This document shows, one piece after another, positions 1-9,386 of a DNA stretch of 64,000 nucleotides. The stretch is from Methylorubrum thiocyanatum. GTDB lineage: Bacteria; Pseudomonadota; Alphaproteobacteria; Rhizobiales; Beijerinckiaceae. Numbering within the stretch: the first letter of the stretch is position 1; each line of letters begins with the position of its first letter. Position numbers and translations under genes: made by a program. Under the pieces are notes generated by a model that had not been told where the DNA came from, made no database searches, and saw only the letters and a program-made list of their open reading frames with translations. The DNA lies in NCBI GenBank assembly GCA_014138645.1, contig JACJIB010000009.1:62001-126000 (forward strand), given 5' to 3'.

Positions 1-74
1 CCGCCCGGCCATCGGCCGGAACAGGTGAACCCACCCTTCAACGTGTCAGAACCGTCGCGAGTATTGTCAGGGCG

Positions 75-1160
75 ATGACCCCCATTCCTTCCGATCGCCT
101 CGACGCCATCTTGGCTCGGCACGAGTTCGTCACGGCGCAGCTCGCCGACGGCTCCGCCGACGCCGAGAGCATCGTGCAGCTCTCCCGCGAACTGTCCGAA
201 CTCGACGGCGTGGTGGCGGCGATCCGTCATTACCGGGCGGCCGAGGCCAACCTCGCCGGCATCCGTGCGCTGATCGACGAGCCCGGCGGCGATCCCGAGA
301 TGCGGGCGCTCGCTGCCGAGGAGAAGCCGGAGGCCGAGGAGGCGCTGGAGCAGGCCCACCGCGCCCTGCAACTGATGCTGCTGCCCAAGGACGCGGCCGA
401 CGAGAAGAGCGCGATCCTCGAAATCCGCGCCGGCACCGGCGGCGACGAGGCCGCCCTGTTCGCGGGCGACCTGTTCCGGATGTACGCCAAGTATGCCGAG
501 TCGAAGGGCTGGCGCGTCGAGGTGATCTCGGAGAGCGAGGGCACCGTCGGCGGCTATCGCGAGGTCGTCGCCGAGGTGAAGGGCCGCTCCGTGTTCTCGC
601 GGCTCAAGTTCGAGAGCGGCGCCCACCGCGTCCAGCGCGTGCCCGACACCGAGACGCAGGGCCGCATCCACACCTCCGCCGCCACGGTGGCGGTGCTGCC
701 GGAGGCGGAGGAGGTCGACATCGCCATCAACGAGGCCGATCTGAAGATCGACACCATGCGGGCTCAAGGAGCCGGCGGCCAGCACGTCAACAAGACGGAA
801 TCGGCGATCCGCATCACCCACATGCCGACCGGCGTGGTGGTGTTCGTCCAGGAGGAGCGCTCGCAGCACAAGAACCGCGCCCGCGCCATGGCCCTGCTGC
901 GCTCGAAGCTGTTCGATGCCGAGCGCACCGCCAAGGATTCAGCCCGGGCCGCCGACCGCAAGGCGCAGGTCGGCTCCGGCGACCGCTCGGAGCGCATCCG
1001 CACCTACAACTTCCCGCAGGGGCGCGTCACCGATCACCGCATCAACCTGACCCTCTACAAGCTGGAAGAGGTCATGGCAGGGCCGGCGCTGGACGAAGTC
1101 ATCGATGCGCTGGTGACCGAGCATCAGGCCGAGTTGCTGGCGGCCGAGGGGATGGCGTGA
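75..1160 (+). CDS. prfA: Peptide chain release factor 1
   Basis: Class I release factor that recognises UAA and UAG in the ribosomal A site and triggers peptidyl-tRNA hydrolysis. The 361-residue length is normal for RF1. The catalytic GGQ loop is visible as GAGGQHVNKTES in the C-terminal half; its Gln is the substrate of PrmC, whose gene follows 37 bp downstream. The N-terminal helical domain and the anticodon-like region (residues about 100-230, with GTGGDEAALFAGDLFRMY) are intact. The ATG is preceded by a weak purine stretch. It very probably shares an operon with prmC. Confidence 0.97.
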   Translation: MTPIPSDRLDAILARHEFVTAQLADGSADAESIVQLSRELSELDGVVAAIRHYRAAEANLAGIRALIDEPGGDPEMRALAAEEKPEAEEALEQAHRALQLMLLPKDAADEKSAILEIRAGTGGDEAALFAGDLFRMYAKYAESKGWRVEVISESEGTVGGYREVVAEVKGRSVFSRLKFESGAHRVQRVPDTETQGRIHTSAATVAVLPEAEEVDIAINEADLKIDTMRAQGAGGQHVNKTESAIRITHMPTGVVVFVQEERSQHKNRARAMALLRSKLFDAERTAKDSARAADRKAQVGSGDRSERIRTYNFPQGRVTDHRINLTLYKLEEVMAGPALDEVIDALVTEHQAELLAAEGMA

Positions 1161-1197
1161 GGGCAGGGCCCGCCTTCTTCGGCGCGCCCCGACCGGC

Positions 1198-2088
1198 ATG
1201 ACCGTCGATCTGGCCCCGGCGCTGTCCCGTGAAGCCGCTCTGCGCCGGCTCGTGGGAACCTTCGAGGCGGCCGGGCTCCCGGATGCGCGCTCGGATGCCC
1301 GCTTCCTCACCCTGCACATCCTGGCGCTCACCCCCCTCGACCTGAGCCTGCGCGGGCGCGAACCCCTCGGCGCGGCCGGGGCGGAGGCGCTCGGACGGGC
1401 GGCTGCGCGCCGGCTTGCGGGCGAGCCGGTGGCGCGGATCCTCGGGGCGTGGGAGTTCTGGGGGCTGCCCTTCGCATTGTCGCCCGACACGCTGGTGCCG
1501 CGGCCCGATACGGAGAGTGTGGTCGAGGCGGCGCTCGGCCTGTTTCCCGAGCGCGAGCGGAAGCTGCGTCTGATCGATCTCGGCACCGGCTCCGGCTGCA
1601 TTCTGGTGGCCCTGCTGCACGAGCGCCCGCGCGCCTACGGCATCGGCCTCGACCGGGCCCAGGGCGCCCTCGCGGTCGCCCGGAACAATGCGGCGGCGAA
1701 CGGCGTCGCGGATCGCGCCTCTTTCCTGTGCGGCTCCTGGCTCGATGCGCTCTCCGGCCCGTTCGACCTGATCGTCTCGAACCCGCCCTACATCGCTGCC
1801 CCGGTCATCGCGACGCTCGAGCCGGAGGTGCGCCTGCACGACCCGCGCGCCGCCCTCAACGGCGGGGATGACGGGCTCGACGCCTACCGGGCGATTCTCG
1901 CGGGTCTCGCGCGGCGGCCGGGCCTGCTCTCGGCGCAGGGCGCGCTCGTCCTCGAGATCGGCTACGATCAGGGGCCGGCGCTGACCGGCCTCGCCCAAGC
2001 GATGGGTTTCGCGGATGTGCGTGTCGGCCGGGATCTCGCCGGCAACGACCGGGTCGTCACGCTTCGGCCATCCTTGGCGGGCAGGTGA
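1198..2088 (+). CDS. prmC: Release factor N5-glutamine methyltransferase
   Basis: SAM-dependent methyltransferase that modifies the Gln of the GGQ motif in RF1 and RF2. At 296 residues it has the helical N-terminal substrate domain followed by a Rossmann fold with the SAM loop DLGTGSGCI and the diagnostic NPPY motif (SNPPYIAA), which binds the glutamine amide. The position directly behind prfA matches the conserved operon order. No frameshift or truncation is seen. Confidence 0.96.
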   Translation: MTVDLAPALSREAALRRLVGTFEAAGLPDARSDARFLTLHILALTPLDLSLRGREPLGAAGAEALGRAAARRLAGEPVARILGAWEFWGLPFALSPDTLVPRPDTESVVEAALGLFPERERKLRLIDLGTGSGCILVALLHERPRAYGIGLDRAQGALAVARNNAAANGVADRASFLCGSWLDALSGPFDLIVSNPPYIAAPVIATLEPEVRLHDPRAALNGGDDGLDAYRAILAGLARRPGLLSAQGALVLEIGYDQGPALTGLAQAMGFADVRVGRDLAGNDRVVTLRPSLAGR

Positions 2089-2607
2089 CGCTCCGAGGGG
2101 CGGATTCAGAGTTGGATACGGTGCCGATGATCGCCGAATCCGCACAATTCCGGCATAAGCCGTCTTAGCCCCGAAAAAATGCTTGTTGTCGAGGGCGTCA
2201 GTCACTAGCTTAGACATGCAGACCGCCAACGGCCCGTTGAGCGTCTCTCACGAATCTCCTGCTGCGCCGTCCGGCCAAAGGGAGTTCCCGAGATCCGGGA
2301 GTTTTGTGAGGCACTCTTTAAGACGGTATCGGCAGGATCGGTTTTGACCGTGTCCTCCGGCTTCGGACGGTCTTCCCACCATCGAGCGGACGCGCTCCGG
2401 CAGTCGCGGCCAGGCTCGGTGGGATCGAACCTGACAGTCGAGGGATGTCTCGCGGCGCGCCGAACGGAGCGCAGCCACCGGACGAGCGGCAAACATCGCG
2501 GGATGTGCGTGCTCGGGCGCCGCGCGCCCGGACCGTCTCGTCCGCGAGCAAGGCTCCGGCGCTGTCAGTCACGCTGAGCGACAGGTAACGAGGGTCAATC
2601 GAGGCCG
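2089..2607. other. Non-coding stretch between prmC and the DUF4167 gene
   Basis: About 520 bp without a convincing gene. Open frames here are arginine-rich and lack good ribosome binding sites, as expected for shadow frames in GC-rich DNA. A less GC-rich patch around 2150-2220 (with TTGTTGTCG followed by TAGCTTAGACAT) could hold a promoter for the downstream gene. This is inference only. Confidence 0.4.
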
Positions 2608-3876
2608 ATGAGACCAAACCAGAATCGACGGATGCGGGGTCGCAATCGGCCCAAGGGTCCGAATCCGCTGACGCGCTCCTACGAGTCGAACGGTCCCGAC
2701 GTCAAAATCCGCGGCACCGCCCAGCACATCGCCGACAAATACGCGCAGCTCGCCCGCGACGCGCTCGCGAGCGGCGATCCGATCGCTGCGGAGAACTACT
2801 TCCAGCACGGCGAGCATTATTTCCGCATCATCACCGGCGCCCAGGAGCCGGGCCGTCCGCAGGCCAGCCAGGGCTATGCCCGCAACGGCTTCGACGAGGA
2901 CGAGGAGGGCGACGACGAGGCCGTGCAGGGCCAGGGCGGCGAGGGCGGTCGCCAGGGCTTCGGCTACGGCAGCGACGAGTACGGCGACCCGGCCCAGCAG
3001 CCGCAGCCGTTCGAGCGCCACGACTTCGACGGACGGAACCAGGGCCGCGACCGCAACGAGCGCGGGGACCGCAACGACCGAGGCCAGCGCTTCCAGGGCC
3101 GCGACCGGAACGACCGCAACGAGCGCGGGGACCGCAACGACCGAGGCCAGCGCTTCGAGGGCAACCGGCAGGACTACAACCGCGGTGAGCCGCGGCAGGA
3201 CTTCCGGCAGGATCGCCAGGATCGACCTGAGCGTCAGGATCGGCCCGAGCGTCAGGACCGCCAGGACTATTCCCGCCAGGATGGCAACCGGCCCGATTAC
3301 CGTCAGGACCGGCGCCAGGATTACCGCCAGGATTTCGGGCAGTCGCCTCAGGAAGGCCGTGAGAACCCGCGCGACAACCGTCGCGAGGCCGGCCGTTTCG
3401 AGAATGGCCGCGCCGACCTCCCCGAGACGCCGCGCCAAGAGCCGCGTGAGTCCCGCCAAGAACCGCGGCAGGAGCCGCGTCAGGAAGCCCGCCCGATCGA
3501 GCCGCGCCAAGATCCGCGGCAGGAGCCGCGCCAGGACAGCCGCTCCGAGGCGGCCCCGCGCGCGGAGGGACCGGTGCGTCCCGACAGCCCGGCGCCGCGG
3601 CGCGGACGCAGCCGTGCGAGCGAGGCCAGCCGCGCCGCTGCGGCCGAGCCCGCCGATCCGTCGGCGCTGCCCGCCTTCCTGATGACGGCGACCCGCAATC
3701 CCACCCCGGCACCGGCTCCGGCCGAGGCCCCGCGCGAGGCGGCCCCCGCCGCCGCCGAATTGCCCGCGGCGGAGGATGCCCCCGCGCCCAAGCCCCGGCG
3801 CCGCCGGACCCGCTACAAGGGTGCAGAGGATGAGGCCGCTCCCGAGAAGGCCGATACGCCCGACGCGGCCGAGTAA
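2608..3876 (+). CDS. DUF4167 domain protein with long Arg/Gln/Asp-rich disordered tail
   Basis: The first 80 residues match the DUF4167 family, which is often found behind prfA-prmC in alphaproteobacteria. They start with a basic RNA-binding-like segment (NQNRRMRGRNRPKGPN) and continue with a conserved helix pair containing AQHIADKYAQLARDAL and FQHGEHYFRI. The remaining 340 residues are low complexity: runs of RNDRG, RQDRPERQD and RQEPRQEPRE, then a Pro/Ala-rich end with a basic PRRRRTRYKG patch. A 45-nt stretch occurs twice exactly (3049-3093 and 3112-3156). The function is unknown; the composition suggests RNA or nucleoid binding. A strong terminator follows at 3894. Confidence 0.9.
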   Translation: MRPNQNRRMRGRNRPKGPNPLTRSYESNGPDVKIRGTAQHIADKYAQLARDALASGDPIAAENYFQHGEHYFRIITGAQEPGRPQASQGYARNGFDEDEEGDDEAVQGQGGEGGRQGFGYGSDEYGDPAQQPQPFERHDFDGRNQGRDRNERGDRNDRGQRFQGRDRNDRNERGDRNDRGQRFEGNRQDYNRGEPRQDFRQDRQDRPERQDRPERQDRQDYSRQDGNRPDYRQDRRQDYRQDFGQSPQEGRENPRDNRREAGRFENGRADLPETPRQEPRESRQEPRQEPRQEARPIEPRQDPRQEPRQDSRSEAAPRAEGPVRPDSPAPRRGRSRASEASRAAAAEPADPSALPAFLMTATRNPTPAPAPAEAPREAAPAAAELPAAEDAPAPKPRRRRTRYKGAEDEAAPEKADTPDAAE

Positions 3877-3893
3877 GCCGAACCGAACATGAT

Positions 3894-3930
3894 GAAAGCG
3901 GCCCGAGGGATCCTCGGGCCGCTTTCGTTT
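3894..3930 (+). terminator. Intrinsic terminator after the DUF4167 gene
   Basis: A perfect 15-bp stem (3894-3908 pairing with 3912-3926) with a 3-nt loop, followed by CGTTTGG. It lies 18 bp after the DUF4167 stop and in the gap to the convergent flgL end, so it may act in both directions. Confidence 0.85.
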
Positions 3931-4014
3931 GGAGCCTTCGCGGGGAGGGCGTCCCCGATCCGGCACGCCGTGAGTTCTGGTGTCGAACCGGCGCCCGCCG
4001 CGGCGGAGAACGCG

Positions 4015-5808
4015 CTAGCGGAGATAGTTGACGAGGCTCATCTCGGAGAGGATCGAGGTGACCTTGTAGCTTGCCTGCAACTGCGTCTGCAGGCTGAGAA
4101 GCTTGGCCGCCACCTCCTCGGTCGAGACCGTATCGACTCCGTCGAGGGAATCCTGCAGCGTCGCCTTGGTGGTGTTGGCCACCGACTTCGCGTTGGCCAT
4201 GCTGCTCGCCGCCAGCCCAAAATCGGTCCCGAGCTGCTCCAGGCTCTGTTGGCCCTCGCTCGCGGTGAGCAGGCTGGCCGCCCGGCCGGAGACCGCCTCG
4301 AACCGCGCCGTATCCACCGTTCCGCTCCCGGTGGTGAAGCTCTCGGCCGCTACCGCGGCGAGACCGGCCAGCGTCCGGCGGATCGCCTCCTCGTTGGCCT
4401 GGGCGCCGATCGCCACCGTCCGGCTGGCACCGGCCTGCACGGTTGCGCTCGCCCGCGGATCGGACGCGGTGTCGCCCTTGTACCAGATCACGGTCTTGGC
4501 GCTCGCGGCCTCGGCGTAGCCATTGCCGTCCGCCGCGACGCGGCGCGGGCTCAGGCCGGCCGCGGGCGAGCCCTCGAAGAAGTTGAGCGAAGCGCGGGCG
4601 GTCGAACTCGCCGAGAGTTCGGTGTTGGCCGCGCTCGTCAGGGCGCTCTGAAGCGTCCGCGACAGGTTTGCGGTGGTTTCCTCCGGCGTCGCGCCGATGG
4701 CGAAGGTCGTCGCGGAGGTGGGATCGGCCGAGGCGGCGGCGGTCAGGGTGATCGTCTTGGTCGTGCCGTCGTGCAGGCCGAGCTTGAGCGTGATCGTGTC
4801 GCCCGCTGCCGGGTTGTTGCCGACCGTGAAGCTGGCCGAAGCCGGCTGGCCGCCGGTGAAGGCCGCCGCGATGCCGGGTGGATTGGCGCTCTGCACACTG
4901 GCGATGTCGGCGCCGCCGAGCGCCCGCCCGAGGTTCGCTGCGGTCTCCTCCCGGGTCGCCCCGATGGAAAAGGCGCCCGCCGCGTTCCCGGCCTCTCCCG
5001 CACGGGCCGTCAGGTCGAGGGTCTTCTGGCTTCCGTCGGCGAGCTGCACCACGACCCGCACTTGGCTGCCCTCGGCGGGCTGCTCGGCGAAGCTCAGGGA
5101 CACATCCGGCTTTGCCCCGGCGGCGACGCTCGCACCGAGCGCGCCGCTGCCCGAACTCGACGCGGCCATCAGGGTGAAGCCGAAATTGGCCCGGGCCTCG
5201 GCGCTGGAATCCTCCCACAGGCCGATACTCCGGGTGCCGATGCCCTGGGTGAGGCGTCCATTGCCCAGGGGACCGAGATCGGCCGCCTTCTGCTCGGCGA
5301 TCAGGGTCCTGAGCCCGTCGAGCCCCTCTGCCGGAACGCCGTTCAGGATGGCGTCCTGAGAGACGACCGGCTCCGTGTCCGTCGCCCGGCCGGAGAAGAC
5401 GTAGACCCCGCCCGCCTGCTGGTTCAGGGCATCGACCGCCGCCGAGAGGTTGTTGGCGGCGAGCTGCACGGTGGTCGCCGGCAGCGCCTCGTTGCGGGAG
5501 GCGACGATCCCGGTGAGGTTGGAGCGGGTGCTGTCGGAGAGCGACTTGAGCTGGGTGAGGCTGGCGCTCGTGAGCTTCACCCGGGTCTCGGCCGAGGTGA
5601 TCGCCGCGAGGTAGCCGTCCTGGGCGCTGATCGCCGCGTGTGCGCTGAGGCTGGTGGTGCGCCCCACGCCCAGGCCGCCATAGGTCTCGGCGGTGCGCCC
5701 CGTCGAGAGCTGCCGGGCCAGCCCGTCGAGCTGGCTCTTCATGCTGACGAGGCTCGCCGACTGGCGGTCGAAGCGGTAGGTGCCGGCGGCGAAGCTGGTG
5801 ATGGTCAT
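4015..5808 (-). CDS. flgL: Flagellar hook-filament junction protein FlgL
   Basis: HAP3, which joins the hook to the flagellin filament. Residues 1-140 carry the flagellin-type N-terminal coiled-coil (ARQLSTGRTAETYGG, later GGVYVFSG). The last 100 residues form the matching C-terminal helix (SLQTQLQASYKVTSILSEMSLVNYL). At 597 residues it is about twice the enterobacterial length. The extra part lies in the central surface-exposed region and contains two related segments (about 235-305 and 325-395), each ending in an IGAT..EET.ANL motif. It is the last gene of the flgE-flgK-flgL set, 14 bp behind flgK. Confidence 0.93.
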   Translation of the reverse strand: MTITSFAAGTYRFDRQSASLVSMKSQLDGLARQLSTGRTAETYGGLGVGRTTSLSAHAAISAQDGYLAAITSAETRVKLTSASLTQLKSLSDSTRSNLTGIVASRNEALPATTVQLAANNLSAAVDALNQQAGGVYVFSGRATDTEPVVSQDAILNGVPAEGLDGLRTLIAEQKAADLGPLGNGRLTQGIGTRSIGLWEDSSAEARANFGFTLMAASSSGSGALGASVAAGAKPDVSLSFAEQPAEGSQVRVVVQLADGSQKTLDLTARAGEAGNAAGAFSIGATREETAANLGRALGGADIASVQSANPPGIAAAFTGGQPASASFTVGNNPAAGDTITLKLGLHDGTTKTITLTAAASADPTSATTFAIGATPEETTANLSRTLQSALTSAANTELSASSTARASLNFFEGSPAAGLSPRRVAADGNGYAEAASAKTVIWYKGDTASDPRASATVQAGASRTVAIGAQANEEAIRRTLAGLAAVAAESFTTGSGTVDTARFEAVSGRAASLLTASEGQQSLEQLGTDFGLAASSMANAKSVANTTKATLQDSLDGVDTVSTEEVAAKLLSLQTQLQASYKVTSILSEMSLVNYLR

Positions 5809-5822
5809 CGGCGGCTCCGCAC

Positions 5823-7721
5823 CTAGATCCTGAGGAGGGTGTCGATCATGTCGCGGGCGGCCGTCAGCACGCGGGCATTGGCCGCGTAGGCCTGCTGCAG
5901 GGCGATCAGGTTCGACATCTCTTGGTCGATGTTGACGCCGGAGGCGGAGGCGAAGCGGCCCTGCGCCGTCGAGAGGGCGATGCCCTGTCCTTCGTCGAGA
6001 TCCTGCGCCGCCGCCGCCGCGGCGCCCTGCACCGAGATGACGCCCTGGACGAAATCGGCGACGCTCGACCGGGTCGGGGCGTTGATGCCGCTGATGCCGC
6101 TCGACGAGGAGAACAGGCGCTGGGTGCCGGTCAGGGCGGTGAAGAGCGCCTGCGGCCGGGCTCCGTCGCCGATGCCGCTGGTCGTGCCCGTCCCGGTGAT
6201 GCCGACGAGGCTTCCGGCGCTGCCGACCACCGTCGGGTTCACGGCGATGCGCTGGGCGAAGCCGGTCAGCTGAGAGCCGCCGTCGAAGGAGCCGGTGAAG
6301 AGCGTGGCCGAGGCGCCGTCGACGAAGAGCGGGATCTGCGTGGCCGAGCCCTTGATGTCGGCGGCCGAGGTGACCTGCGTCACGCTGGCGCTCGCGGCCA
6401 CCAGCGCGGCACCGCCGGACGAGAGGATCCGAACCGCGCCGGCCTCGCCGCCCGGTACCCCGGATACCGTGTAGCCGCCGCCCAGGGCGGCGGTGATCGC
6501 GCCGCGGATCTCGTCCGCGGTGCGGGGCGGGACCGCATCCGGCCGCCGGATGGTGAAGGGGATCACCGTGGCGTTCGCATCGTCGGTGGCGCCGGCGGGG
6601 ATCGCGGGAGGCGGCGTCTGGTAGGACGGCACCAGGATGAGGTTGCGCTGCGTGCCGCTCCCGTCCTGCACCGTCAGGGTGATCGCGTTGCCGGCCGAGA
6701 GACCGGTCAGGTCGATATCGAAGCCGCCTTTGGTGCCGTCGGTGGGAACGGTGCCGGTGGCGACCCGGTCGGACATCGCCCGCGACAGGCCGGCGGCGAG
6801 GTCGTCGAGCTGCCGCTGGGCCTGCGGCAGCACCGTGTCGCGCAGTTCGACCGCGGCGGCGATCGAGCCGGAACGGATCGCTCCGGAGGCGAGCAGGTCG
6901 ATCTTGCCGCCGCCGGGCGTCGTCGCGACGATCGTGCCGACGCCGCTCTGCGACGGGTCGTTTGAATAGAGCGCGTTGGCCGAGAGCGTGCCGCGGGCAT
7001 CGAAGCTGAGCGAGGCGGCATTGGAGCGGTCGAGCAGGGTGACGCCGGAGCCGGTCAGCACGCTGACGCTGCCGTCGCTCTGGGTGACGGCGTTGATGTC
7101 GATGAGGCCCGACAGGCTCGTGAGCGCCTGGTCGCGCTGATCTTCCAGATCGGGGCGGCTCGGGTCGTCGGCCGAGGTCGCGACGATGCGGGTGTTGAGC
7201 TTGGCCAGTTGCGCCAGCAGGTTGCTCGCTTGGTCGGTGTCGGCGGCGAGCTGCGATTCGAGCCCGGAGCGCAGGGCCTGGACCCCGTTGGCGGCGCTGC
7301 CGATGCGCGTGGCGAGGTCGCTGGCCGAGCTGAGCACCGTGGCCCGGGCCGCCGTCGAGGTCGGGTTGGCGGCCAGCGTCTGAAGCGAGAGCGTGAAGCT
7401 GTTGAACACGCCGTCGAGCGCCGAGCTGTCGCCGGGCCGTCCGTAGAGCGTGTCGAGCTGCGTACGGGTCTGGGCCATCAGCCCGGTATAGGCCGCGCCC
7501 GAGGTCTCGGAGCGGAGCTGCTTGAGCGCCGCGGCGTCGAGCGCCCGCCCGATCGTGCCCGTGGCGACGCCCGCATTCCCCACGCCCGCGGCGACCGGCG
7601 AGAGCGTGCGCCGGACATAGCCCGCCGTGCCGACATTGGCGATGTTCTGCGAGACGACCCCGATCTGGGCCTGGGTGACCCGCAGGCCGGCGGTGGCCGT
7701 GCTGAACGCGTCGAGGGCCAA
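5823..7721 (-). CDS. flgK: Flagellar hook-associated protein FlgK (HAP1)
   Basis: HAP1, located between the hook and FlgL. At 632 residues it has the flagellar rod-type N-terminus (GLRVTQAQIGVVSQNIANVGTAGYVRR split by family convention at the NIAN motif) and a C-terminal helix containing NLIALQQAYAANARV. The start appears to be TTG at 7721: no ATG fits the conserved N-terminus, and a strong GGGAGGAGAG Shine-Dalgarno lies about 7 nt upstream. The gene lies 37 bp behind flgE and 14 bp before flgL. Confidence 0.94.
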   Translation of the reverse strand: MALDAFSTATAGLRVTQAQIGVVSQNIANVGTAGYVRRTLSPVAAGVGNAGVATGTIGRALDAAALKQLRSETSGAAYTGLMAQTRTQLDTLYGRPGDSSALDGVFNSFTLSLQTLAANPTSTAARATVLSSASDLATRIGSAANGVQALRSGLESQLAADTDQASNLLAQLAKLNTRIVATSADDPSRPDLEDQRDQALTSLSGLIDINAVTQSDGSVSVLTGSGVTLLDRSNAASLSFDARGTLSANALYSNDPSQSGVGTIVATTPGGGKIDLLASGAIRSGSIAAAVELRDTVLPQAQRQLDDLAAGLSRAMSDRVATGTVPTDGTKGGFDIDLTGLSAGNAITLTVQDGSGTQRNLILVPSYQTPPPAIPAGATDDANATVIPFTIRRPDAVPPRTADEIRGAITAALGGGYTVSGVPGGEAGAVRILSSGGAALVAASASVTQVTSAADIKGSATQIPLFVDGASATLFTGSFDGGSQLTGFAQRIAVNPTVVGSAGSLVGITGTGTTSGIGDGARPQALFTALTGTQRLFSSSSGISGINAPTRSSVADFVQGVISVQGAAAAAAQDLDEGQGIALSTAQGRFASASGVNIDQEMSNLIALQQAYAANARVLTAARDMIDTLLRI

Positions 7722-7758
7722 GGCGACTCTCCTCCCGTCTTCTCTCCCTCAGGGAACG

Positions 7759-9141
7759 TCAGCGGATGACGTTCAACAGGTCGGAGATCATCGTCTGCGC
7801 CGTCGACATCACCCGGGTGTTGGCGGAATAGGCCTGTTGGGTAACGATCATCTTTGAAAATTCCGCAGCAATGTCGGTATTCGACTGCTCGACGTTGGCC
7901 CCGACCACGGTCGAGTCCTTGAGCCCGTTGATCGCCTCGCCCGAGGCCACGGTCTGCTCGTAGTTGCCGAGGGAATCCGGCTTCAGCCCGTCCGGGTTGA
8001 CGAACTGCGCCACCTCGACCCGGGCCAGTCCGATCACCGAGCCGTTGGAATACTTGCCGCTGATGAGGCCGTTATCGCCGACCTCGACCGAGTTCAGCGA
8101 GCCGGAGGCGTAGCCGTTCTGCTTGAGGTCGTTGGTCGTCACCGTGCCGGAGGCGGCGGCGTACTGCGTCAGGCCGCCGGAAAGATCGAGGGTGACCTGC
8201 CCGACATTGACGCCGTCGACGGTCAGGTTGTTGATCGGGACCGTCTTTCCCGTCGGAGCCGTCATCTGCCCGCTGGCGCTGAAGGCGAAGGCCTGCCCGA
8301 TATTGGTCCAGCTCGTCTGGTTGCCGGTGACGCTGGTCTTGTCGGCGGTGAACAGGTTCCAGGTGTCGCTCGTGCCGGTCGCCGTGTCGGCGGCGGCCAC
8401 CTTGGCCCACCGGCTCTGGACGCTCACGGGGGCGCCGGAGGCAGTGTAGACGGTCAGCGCCGGGCCGGCGATGCTGTTGTCGATGAAGCTCTGCGCGTTG
8501 GCCTCGGAGACGGTGCCCGTCGTCGCGCCATTGGCCGGCGTCACCCGCGGGTCGGTGCCGTCGCTGAAGGCGGAGAGCAGACCGTCGGTCGAGGCGGCGT
8601 TGGTCGTGGCGGGGGATTTGGGTAGGTTGGCCGAGTAGGTGATCGTCGTGGTCGGCTTGGCCGGGATAATCGCGTTGGAGATCTTGATCGGCCCCGTGCC
8701 GGTGGTCTGGCCGGTCACCGGGTCGAGGCTCGCGCCGACGAGGTAGGCGCCCGCGCCGTTGACGAGGTAGCCGTCCTTGTCCGGGGCGAAGTCGCCGCGG
8801 CGGGTGAAGAGGTTGGCGTTGGAGAAGCTCTCGGCGCCGCCCGCATCGGTGGTCTTCTTGCGCACGACGAAGAAGCCCTGGCCGTCGAGCGCCATGTTGG
8901 TCGAGACGCCGGTCGAGACCTTGTTGCCCTGGACCGAGTTGGTCAGTTCCGAGAAGGCCGCGACCGAGCCCGCGGTCTGGCTCCGGGCGTCGCCGTCGAC
9001 CAGCATGTCGACGAAGCTCGTGTCGATCCGCTTGTAGCCGGTCGTCTGCGAGTTCGCGATGTTGCCGGAGATGTTGCTCAGCGAGAAGGACTGCGCCTTC
9101 AGGCCCGAGACCGCGGTCTGAAGCGCGGAAAAGACGTCCAT
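7759..9141 (-). CDS. flgE: Flagellar hook protein FlgE
   Basis: Builds the flagellar hook. The N-terminus (MDVFSALQTAVSGLKAQSFS, then NISGNIANSQTTGYKR) is the rod/hook signature, and the C-terminus has EFSKMIVTQQAYSANTRV. The internal ATG at 9141 is chosen because it begins exactly at the family N-terminus; an upstream in-frame start would add an arginine-rich leader without similarity. This gives 460 residues. First gene of the minus-strand flgE-flgK-flgL cluster; its promoter should lie in 9142-9386, but no clear sigma-54 box was recognised. Confidence 0.93.
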   Translation of the reverse strand: MDVFSALQTAVSGLKAQSFSLSNISGNIANSQTTGYKRIDTSFVDMLVDGDARSQTAGSVAAFSELTNSVQGNKVSTGVSTNMALDGQGFFVVRKKTTDAGGAESFSNANLFTRRGDFAPDKDGYLVNGAGAYLVGASLDPVTGQTTGTGPIKISNAIIPAKPTTTITYSANLPKSPATTNAASTDGLLSAFSDGTDPRVTPANGATTGTVSEANAQSFIDNSIAGPALTVYTASGAPVSVQSRWAKVAAADTATGTSDTWNLFTADKTSVTGNQTSWTNIGQAFAFSASGQMTAPTGKTVPINNLTVDGVNVGQVTLDLSGGLTQYAAASGTVTTNDLKQNGYASGSLNSVEVGDNGLISGKYSNGSVIGLARVEVAQFVNPDGLKPDSLGNYEQTVASGEAINGLKDSTVVGANVEQSNTDIAAEFSKMIVTQQAYSANTRVMSTAQTMISDLLNVIR

Positions 9142-9386
9142 GGCGTTCGCTCGCTCCGCAAGTCCGTTCGAAGTCCGCCCGAGGCGGTGGATCCGAAGAG
9201 CCGGGCGCAATCCGCGTGCCAGAGCCAAGTCGCTGAAATCATTGAGGTGGGCCCGGCCGGACCCGGCAAATTCGGACGGGCGGGCGTGCGCCGGGCGGCA
9301 GGTTCTGCCGGGTGGGATCGTGTTTACGGCCCGTTATCGCGATGCCCGCTAGGGTGGATGCCGAGTTTTCGCGTCGGACGGGATTC

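Noticed and set aside
2344..2577. 77-codon frame between prmC and the DUF4167 gene
   Set aside because: Arg/Ser-rich composition, no ribosome site and no recognisable motif.
2569..3966. 465-codon minus-strand frame rich in Leu, Ala and Val opposite the DUF4167 gene
   Set aside because: It mirrors the CAG/CGC-rich repeats of the real gene; the DUF4167 N-terminus and terminator are on the plus strand.
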